A stretch of DNA of 64,000 nt from Xiphophorus maculatus. Taxonomy: Eukaryota; Chordata; Actinopteri; Cyprinodontiformes; Poeciliidae. A program made the translations under genes and the position numbers. The stretch covers positions 682,001-746,000 of the forward strand of contig NC_036448.1 of NCBI RefSeq assembly GCF_002775205.1, given 5' to 3'. Below, in pieces: positions 56,336-64,000 of the stretch. The notes under the pieces were generated by a model. The model did no database searches. It was not told the DNA's origin and was given only the letters and a program-made list of their open reading frames with translations. The stretch's first letter is position 1, and each line of letters begins with the position of its first letter.

Positions 56336-58122
56336 TAACTTTCTATTTTCTCTCATTTTTTTAATATTCAGTGTAGCAAGATTTGTTAGTTATCAAACAG
56401 TATAGCTAGGTTAATTATTCAAAGTAGTTTAAATAGTGTATTTCCAAGGAAACCCAGCAGATTGCATTGAGTCATTGACTTGCAGCATTCACTCCTCTTA
56501 GACCAGCAGGTAGTGACAGTAGAAAATGGCAGCATGCATTCAGGGACGGAAAAAATATTCAGAAAGGTAGCTTAGATGTAGAGTATATGCACCATATGAG
56601 AAGTCTACAGTCAGTCAGTTGTGGATGTAACGCAGGCGTCCATAAATGCACTGGAAAACACTAAAGCCCTAGCTGGGGCCGAGGCAGTGGAACAAACTGA
56701 GCATGAGGTAAGAGAATTAAAGTGACTGGAGCAATATGAGAATCCAAAAATAATCATGTATAAAAAGCAGAAAAATATTTCAAGTGATTCATAGCTGTCT
56801 TTTCTGCAGTAAGAGAGAAGAGCTTCTCATTGAAAAAAATCAAGTAAAAATAAAACCTAAATTCAAATAAGAGCTGTAAAATAAAAATGTTGAATTTTTA
56901 TTATATTCAAAAGTTTGCCAACTTTTATAAGTCCTGCCCTTATTGGCTATGGCATCCTGTGAGGTACAAAACAAAACATTGAAAACTGCATATACCATTA
57001 TATCAAAACTAAATATAAACAACCAACAGTGTTAATCGAAACAGACAGACATCTAAAAAGAATATGCACAATCTGGAAATTCATTTTACATAATTTACAG
57101 TCAGTTATACCATAATTATTTTTTTTAAAAGAAGATGAGGAAGAGAATGGAAGGACATGAAGTTGAAGAGAATCTCTAGGAGCTTTTGGAAAGCTCTTTT
57201 CCTGCTCTGCAGACCTCCCTGAATAAAGCAATAAAAAATAATACAACTCACACTCATACATGAAAAGACAATCTTATAGAATTGCGTAATTTTTCTATTC
57301 AAGGAAAAGTGAAAGTTCTCTGATCATGAAGGGGAGCCGTTTTAAAATATTTTTACTAGTATAAATTTACTTGCTCAAAAATTGCTAAATAGCAAATTAA
57401 AGTAACAAAATATTTAACTAAAAATATCTAAATTTACTGAGAAAAATGTTATATCTTGTTGTCTGGTGCAGTCTGTAGCTGCCTCACCCTGTCAGTGGAG
57501 CTTTGCTGCTCCAAAAACTCCAAATCACATTTTAAAGAATGAACATTCTGGATGAACTGAGTGGATACATGAAGCCATGAAGTCTACTTTCTTCCCTAAA
57601 GACATCTTAAAACTTCTTTTTGTGTGACAAATTAATAGTGTAAAAGAGCGCTGCATTTCCTACTTACTCTTACCGCTGCTGGTGGTGCAATGCATTGTGG
57701 GATATCTTGCTGGGTCAAGTCCACAGAAAGATGCATTGGTGCTTCATCGCTAAAATGGGCAGAGGAATAACACATGCAGGCTTTGCCTACTTAAACAGTA
57801 CTTGGGCCACCATTGATGAGGTTTCACAAATACACAAGCATGGACATGTACGCATATTGAGAAACGACCAATGCAGTCATATTTAGCAACTTTTCAGACT
57901 CCTCTAGCGACTGTTTTCCAAAAATAACTAATGACAAATCTTTCTTCTGCTATTCAGAACTTTGGCAACACCAATGTGAAAGCAGCAATCACTCTGCAGC
58001 AACTGTCTGCAGGCAGTGAGCCCTAACCCCATTCCAAAGCACTAGAAAAGGTCTCACAGTCATCGTTTAGTAATCCCCCCCTGCAGCCAGAGCAGAGAGG
58101 AGACATTGAGAAACATTGATCG
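56336..58122. other. Non-coding AT-rich sequence with one weak exon candidate
   Basis: At 56620-56710 the plus strand can read VTQASINALENTKALAGAEA and then EQTEHE before GAG|GTAAGA. It has no clear acceptor and the product is unknown. TGCATTGTGGGATAT occurs at 57693. Nothing else recognised. Confidence 0.35.
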
Positions 58123-58236
58123 ATATGGATTTTCAGCTCTGCACATATGTGCAATGTGGATACAGAGAGGAGACACAATCTACTCTGTGTCCACATTGTA
58201 AATAAACCATGCATGTGCAGAGCTGAAAATCCATAT
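58123..58236. repeat. Interrupted inverted repeat, 24-bp outer arms
   Basis: The outer arm 58123-58146 (ATATGGATTTTCAGCTCTGC...) is perfectly complementary to 58213-58236. An inner pair, CAATGTGGATACAGAG (58152-58167) and CTCTGTGTCCACATTG (58183-58198), has one mismatch. Together they can form a long stem of about 50 bp with bulges. Confidence 0.92.
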
Positions 58237-58532
58237 AAATCAGTGCTCACCATGCAACATAGACATCAACCAACTATAGTAGGAAAATTCAGCTGCAGTA
58301 GCAGAGGGCAGCACAAAGACTGTTTTAGGCCAAATATTGTAGAATTAAACAAATTCACATAAAAATGTCACAATTTACACACTAGCAAAAGATAGCACCC
58401 TTAAGGTCCAATTTACAGAGCTTACTTGCAAAAAAAGATTATTCAGATTTTAGTAAAGAGTAACTAGATGAACTAACAGATCTTTAAGAGCCGGACTTCT
58501 TGTCGGATTCTAGGTGATGAAATATTTATTTC

Positions 58533-59811
58533 TGTCAGGACTCTGGGTTTTGGGTTGGTTTTGCTTCTCATTTTATTTAGCTTCATGTTTTAGTTCACTT
58601 TAGTTTAGCCTTTCATGGTTCTTTTGATATTATTATTTGAGGTATTTAGTGAAATAAGAATTGTCTTATTGCTTTCCTTATTTTCAGTCCTTTATAGTGT
58701 TTCTAGGTTTATTTTTTAGTTACCTTAGGTTTTGTCCTTGTTTGTCTGAGTCCATGTCAAACCTTCTTTAATGACTATAGTTTAATTCTATTTTATCCTT
58801 CTAGTTATTATATTTCAGCCTCCCTGCAGTGTTTCTAGTAATGTTTATTTCTTAATTTCATCACCCTAGGTTCAGTTATTCTTCCATGTCCTAGTCTACG
58901 TATGTATATCTTCCTTTAGTAATTCAAGTTAGGTTTTTTCTTAAGTCATTCTAGCTTCCCCCGTAGTGAACTAATTCTTATTTTGTCTCTTTAGGTTTGG
59001 TTAGGCTTTCTTTAATAATTCTAGTTAGGTTATTTCTTTGTTTAGATCTCTTAGTTTCTCTAGATCTATGTTCCTTAGTTCTTATTGTTGTTAGATCAGC
59101 CTTGTTTCAATTTATGTTTGGTTTTGGTTTCCCTCATATCTTTCTCTCCTAGTTCATCAGGTTTTCCTTACTCTTAGTGTCTTTTGTATTAGTAGTATTT
59201 TTTAGTTCCCTGTTTTCTTCCATTTGTGTTCCCAGCAGATCTCCTTAGTTTCTCTGCGCCACCTTCTCCCCGCCCCTCAGCCAGCTCCTGTGCCAATTAC
59301 TCACACCTGCAATCACTTTTCTCCTCTAGCTAGGCCAGGGGTCCCAAAGTCAGTCCTTGAGGGCCGGCATCCTGCATGTTTTAGTTCTCTCCCTGGTTTA
59401 ACGCACCTGGGTCAAGTGATGGCTCATTGGAAGACCTAAGAAGAACACTAACATGCTGAAAATGTTGTTAGTACTACTAGTGAGAGAACTATAAAATGCA
59501 GGATGGCCCTGCAAGGACCGACTTTGGACACCCCTGAGTTAGGCCATTGTTCCATTTACTCCCAGTATTTAAGCTCTTTATCCCAGTCACAACTCGCCAG
59601 TCCGTCTTGTCACCCTGATTGTCACTACCCATGGTTCCCTCCCTGGATGACCTGTTGTTCCCTCGTGTTTCCAGTTTGTTTTGTTTTTGGATTTTCTTGT
59701 ACCCTTGAATTTTGGATTTTTTGTTGGTTAATTTTCTTCATTAAAACATCCATTTATTTCTACGTCTACTGCCTGCTGCATTTGGGTCCACCGCCACACC
59801 ACATCATGACA
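58533..59811 (+). mobile_element. Solo LTR, ~1.07 kb plus nested MITE
   Basis: It starts TGTCAGGACTCTGGG and ends CACATCATGACA, flanked by ATTTC on both sides (58528-58532 and 59812-59816). The interior is T-rich with repeated TAGTT/TAGGTT motifs. A hAT MITE (59336-59536) is inserted in it. No internal coding region remains. Confidence 0.82.
59336..59536. mobile_element. hAT MITE, family 2, nested in the solo LTR
   Basis: The ends are CAGGGGTCCCAAAGTCAGTC and GACTTTGGACACCCCTG. The 8-bp flanks AGCTAGGC and AGTTAGGC (59328-59335 and 59537-59544) differ at one base. It is the same family as 49349-49530. Confidence 0.88.
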
Positions 59812-60349
59812 ATTTCATGCAATAAAATGCAAGTCAAGTATTTAAAAATTGTATAATGTGGTTTTCTGGATTATTTTTTACATTGTGTCTCTCACAGTTG
59901 AAGTGTACCCACAATAAAAATTGCAAACCTCTCCATTCTTTGTAAGTGGGATAACTTGAAAAATCAGTGATACATCAAATACTTATTTCCCAATATTTTA
60001 TAAGTTTGTTTGGTTTAAGTGTTATCTGTGGAGATACTAAAATTATCTTCACTGTTCAATTGGTTGAGTTAAAACAAGTAGTAAAACTGACACAAGGAGC
60101 TGTTTGAAGTCTGCTCAATTAACACAAACAGGCAAAGTACTAATGCCTGTTCTTTGGGCCCAGATTCTAGTCTAAATGTTTCTTTCAACATTTATTCAGA
60201 AGAAATTTCAGCAGAAGGAGGATGTGTGTGCAGAACTCGTACACTTTGTTTTGTCTACTCATGATTAGCCTTTGATTCTCATGCAACGTGCTATGCTTCT
60301 GTGTAAAACCAACAAAGCCTAGAGCATCCCTCTGTTTCTCAACATCTGA

Positions 60350-61570
60350 CTTAAAGTCTATTCAGTTTTATCTTTTCCATAGATGACAAAACTGATAAAA
60401 TCACCCTTGTGGCTTTGCCACCGAGGAGCTCTTTAATCACCTTGGCGACTTTATCACCAGAGATTGGAAAGCTTGACCCAGAGTACCCAGTCTCCACTTC
60501 CTTGATGGAAGGCATGTTGGTGGGATTGCAGTATCCCAAAGACGCATGCCGCTTGGACTGCCAGTACCCATTAGCTGCTTCTGAGGTCCCACAGGCCAAA
60601 AAGGTCCAATAGGTCTCCATCTTCAGTCTGACAGCGTCCCTCACTGGAGGTGTCCACCATCGGGTTCGAGGGTTGCCGCTGTGACAGGCACCGACAACCT
60701 ACTGGCCACAGCTCCGATAAGCCACCTTGACAATGGAGGGCTGGAACATGGTCCACTCAATGCCCCACTTAATGTATTCAAAGTTCTCCCAGAGGTGAGA
60801 ATTAAAGCCCTGTCTCATGGTAGACTCTGCCATTTCAGCAACAGCAGATCCTCACAATACATTTGGACCAACCAGGTCTGACCCGCAGCCTTCACCACCA
60901 CCGGAGCCAACTCACCAACAGGCAGTGGTCAGTGGACAACTGTTCACCTCTCTTTGTCCAAGACATGCAGTCCCAAATCCGACGTGATGACAACAAAGTT
61001 TATAATCGAACTACAGCCTAGGGTGTCCTGGTACCAAGTGCACATATGGACTCCCTTATGCCTGAACATGGTGTTCGTTATGGACAATCTATGACAAGCA
61101 CAGAAGTCCATTAATAGAACACCACTAAGGTTCAGCTCATGGGGGCCATTACTCCAAACCACGCCCCTCCAGATCTCACTGTCATTGCCCATGTGAGCAT
61201 TGAAGCCCCCCAACATAATAAGGCTGTCCACTGGAGAGAGAAGGGTCTACTGGAGAGAGAAGGGGCACTCTCCAGTACCCCCTCCAAGGACTCTAAAAAG
61301 GGTGGGTAATTTAAACTGCTGCTTGGGCGGAAGCACAAGCAACAGTCAGAACCCGTCCCCCCACTTATAGGTGGAGGGAGGCTACCCTCTTGTTCACCTG
61401 GGTGAACGCCAATGTACAGGCACTAAAATCGGGGACAACAAGTATGCCCACTCCTGCCTAGCGCCACTCACCAGAGGCAACTCCAGAGTGTAAGAGTGTC
61501 CAACCTCTCTGAAGGAGACTGGTTCCAGACCAGAGCCCTGTGTTGCGCTGATACAGACTATTTCTAGCTG
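60350..61570 (-). mobile_element. RTE/Rex3-like LINE, endonuclease region fragment
   Basis: A minus-strand frame (60944-61231) gives [38 protein letters not shown] and [12 protein letters not shown]. This is the apurinic-type endonuclease core (the GDFNAH and T-W blocks) of RTE elements. It is followed by VRLKMETYWTFLACGTSEAA (60351-60644), the region before the RT. The active-site aspartate of GDFNAH is glycine here. Frameshifted and truncated on both sides. Confidence 0.82.
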
Positions 61571-64000
61571 AGAATATTAAACAGCTGAAAATCATAAAGC
61601 AATCTCTAAATTAACTCAAATTATTTAGTGAAAAAAAAAAGTTTCACAGATGTAAAACAGCTCAGAACAGTGGACCTCCAGTATCTGCAGGGCAGGGGGC
61701 CACAACCATCTGTAAATAGCTATTCAACTTCCTTCTGGAGTTTGGCATGCTGCAGATGCCTGTTTGGTGCTCAGGTGGTGAGTTCTCCAAAAGCACCCGA
61801 GGAGAGTAATTAGCCAGGCTTAGGTTGGTTTCTAATCCGTCTTCCGGCCTATAAATTTTGTTAGGTGCCGAGACTGAACACTGTTAAAGGATTCCGAAGG
61901 ATTGTGGTCTGCCTGACCTCACATATTGTCTCATGATACTTTCTGTGAAAACAAGGAAATGTATTGCTGATTAATGAATTCTCTTTTTAAGAAACAGAAG
62001 TTTTATTTGCGTAGCAATTTTTCAGCAACAAAGCAGTTCAAACTGCTTTTTTTTAATATTAAGAAATAGATCAAGTAGCTCTAAATATTCTGCATTAACT
62101 TACATTGATTAAAATACATCTCTTACTATGAAATGCTGTTAAAAACTTAATAAACTGACCAAGTATTCCACTAAAGTCACATTTTTCATGACAGTTAAAT
62201 TAATATTACTTTTTTCTTCACTGTTTGAACAGCTTTCTGATACTCTGTTGTGAACTCTTCATACATCTTAATACAGCAATGTAAAACAACACAAGAACAA
62301 ATATATCATTTAACTCCCATTTACACAAAATATCATATCCGCCTTAGTATATACCATGATGCATTGTATTCACAGTAACATGCCATGAAAACAAATAAAG
62401 GTGGTTTTGGGGTATTATTTAATAGCAAGGGTTAGCAGTATGGAAAAAAACCCTCAATAAGAAGAACAATCAAAATTTAAAAGAATAAACAAGGAGGGGA
62501 GTTGTATTGCTATAAAATGTAAAGGTCTATATTCAGCAATGTTTAATTAAAATATGTGCAGTTATGTGTGAGACACACAGAACACACTTTCCTGATGAAT
62601 ATGTCCAAATAGATTCAGATAATATCTTTCTAATCTTGGTGAGTCGTATATACATGGTGATTCCTACTAAAACAAATTATTTGAGCATTATTACGACCGG
62701 TTGCGTCGTGAACAGTTCGCAATATAGGTAATTCTTGTTATACCCTGCCTTGCATAACATTTACATTTCAGTGCATTTGTGAAACAACAACTTGAAATAT
62801 CTCACTTCTGGCTTTATGTATTTGTAAAGTAGCCTTTGAAGCTTTCTTACCTTTTAAGGGTGTTTTTTTAGATAGGGCCATCTGATTCCTGAAATATCAT
62901 AGCTCATCTTATAGCTGACTCTGTGGATGCTGTTGCTACTGGGTGCAGAAAATGCTTCGTCTGCAACTCATTTTAGGCATATTTAGGCATCAGAGGGTGT
63001 ATATATTACTCTCCATCATTTTAGCTGGGCAGTGACAGAAGTTAGCTCTGATACAACAGGTAAAAAAGTTGGATGGTGGTATGCTGTTATCTGGGAACTT
63101 CAGACTGCCGGTTCTGGACCTCATGTGTGACAGAATGTAACACATTCTTTCTGTAAAGAAATCAAGGTTTTAAGCACAGGTAGTTTTTGGTCTTTTCTAT
63201 TTTGAACTAACCATGGACAGAAGTTGGAAACTTACAGAAATCTTGTTTTAACACAAGCTATTGGCTTCAATGTAATGATTCTAAAACTAAGTAACCTGAA
63301 CACCTTGATGCTCCAAAGCAGACTTCGGAAGTGAGGGGAGGGTGAACTGATCAGAGCGACCGCACTTGTTTTCCAGAGGTATTTCTGCCAGCACTTGGCT
63401 TCTACTTGTTCAAGTCAAGCTAGTTTGTATGTGAAAGTAGCACACCTGGTCAGGCCTCATAGTCAGCTGAGTTTGCAAAACTTGAAAATAGTTGGCTCAG
63501 AAGCAGACCATCTCTTCTCTCTCCTGCTGTATTTGTTGATTTGATCAAATTGCTGACTTCAATTCATGCCACATAATTTATATCAGAATGTCATAAACTT
63601 TGTTTCCTCTTAGGAGCAGACTTAAAGTGTGCAAAAGTCTAAATGCGTACCAGTTTTCTCTGTACATGGAAGGCTACCTGATGATGGATCAATTTCTCCA
63701 TGCCTACTAATGATTGCATCTTATTAATCTCACTTAAGAAATATGAACATTAACCTTCTTACCTTGTAAAAGGTGTTTGCTGCAAATCCGTGTATAAGCT
63801 GAGGGCTGCCAGTCTGTATGATTGATGGCTGCTATTCATCGCCATCCTCTTTATTTTTCAAAAGGTTTATGATAAAATTACAAGTTCTTTTGCATCTTTG
63901 CTTGTTTGTGCAGCTGACCACTCAGCAACCTATGATCATTTTTACAATGAAACCATCTAAATAAATACAATATTAGGCTTTAGAAGTGTCTTTTTTTTTT
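61571..64000. other. Non-coding sequence to the right edge
   Basis: This is AT-rich and no exon, RNA gene or bounded repeat was recognised. It may be intronic to the plus-strand gene proposed at 53756. Confidence 0.45.

Noticed and set aside
1..64000. tRNA, rRNA and CRISPR features
   Set aside because: No intact tRNA cloverleaf, rRNA or spaced-repeat array was seen; tRNA-like heads belong to SINEs, and CRISPR is not expected in a fish genome.

Overview
This is a nuclear genome window from a ray-finned (teleost) fish. The evidence is intron-containing vertebrate genes with GT/AG junctions and a dense load of fish-type mobile DNA: Rex3/RTE, L2, Tx1-type and RNase H-bearing LINEs, Tc1-like transposons, hAT MITEs, solo LTRs and tRNA-derived SINEs. 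There is no bacterial or viral gene organisation.

Three protein-coding genes can be read exon by exon, all on the minus strand. (1) The 5' end of exoc3 (exocyst subunit Sec6): coding exons 1-3, the rest beyond the left edge. (2) A complete five-coding-exon gene of the Bucky ball/Velo1 family (predicted 756 aa), the germ-plasm and Balbiani-body organiser of fish and frogs, at 10078-13080. (3) A complete seven-exon cytosolic alpha-carbonic anhydrase (260 aa) at 31735-40742. Its last intron carries a decayed duplicate of exon 6 and a nested set of transposons, and its stop codon lies about 10 bp from the end of a Tc1 copy. A fourth gene may start on the plus strand in a GC-rich stretch near 53.8-54.06 kb; only a probable 5'UTR exon and a donor are visible.

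Layout: 0-5 kb exoc3; 5.5-7.7 kb an RNase H LINE with an internal deletion; 9.7-13.7 kb the buc-type gene; 14-19.2 kb a second RNase H LINE split by a 2.1-kb LTR-like insertion; 19.5-31.7 kb intergenic repeats; 31.7-40.8 kb carbonic anhydrase with repeat-filled introns; 41-53.7 kb intergenic, including a 946-bp fold-back hairpin, Rex3 and several MITEs; 53.8-64 kb the possible fourth gene, with a solo LTR and an RTE endonuclease fragment.

The genes do not form one pathway: exocytosis, germ plasm and CO2/bicarbonate chemistry are simply neighbours. Exon boundaries were found by reading frame, phase and splice consensus. Family assignments come from recognition, not database searches. I saw no convincing new biological system. 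The most valuable items are the buc-type gene model, the duplicated carbonic anhydrase exon, and the transposons whose insertion order can be read from target-site duplications.
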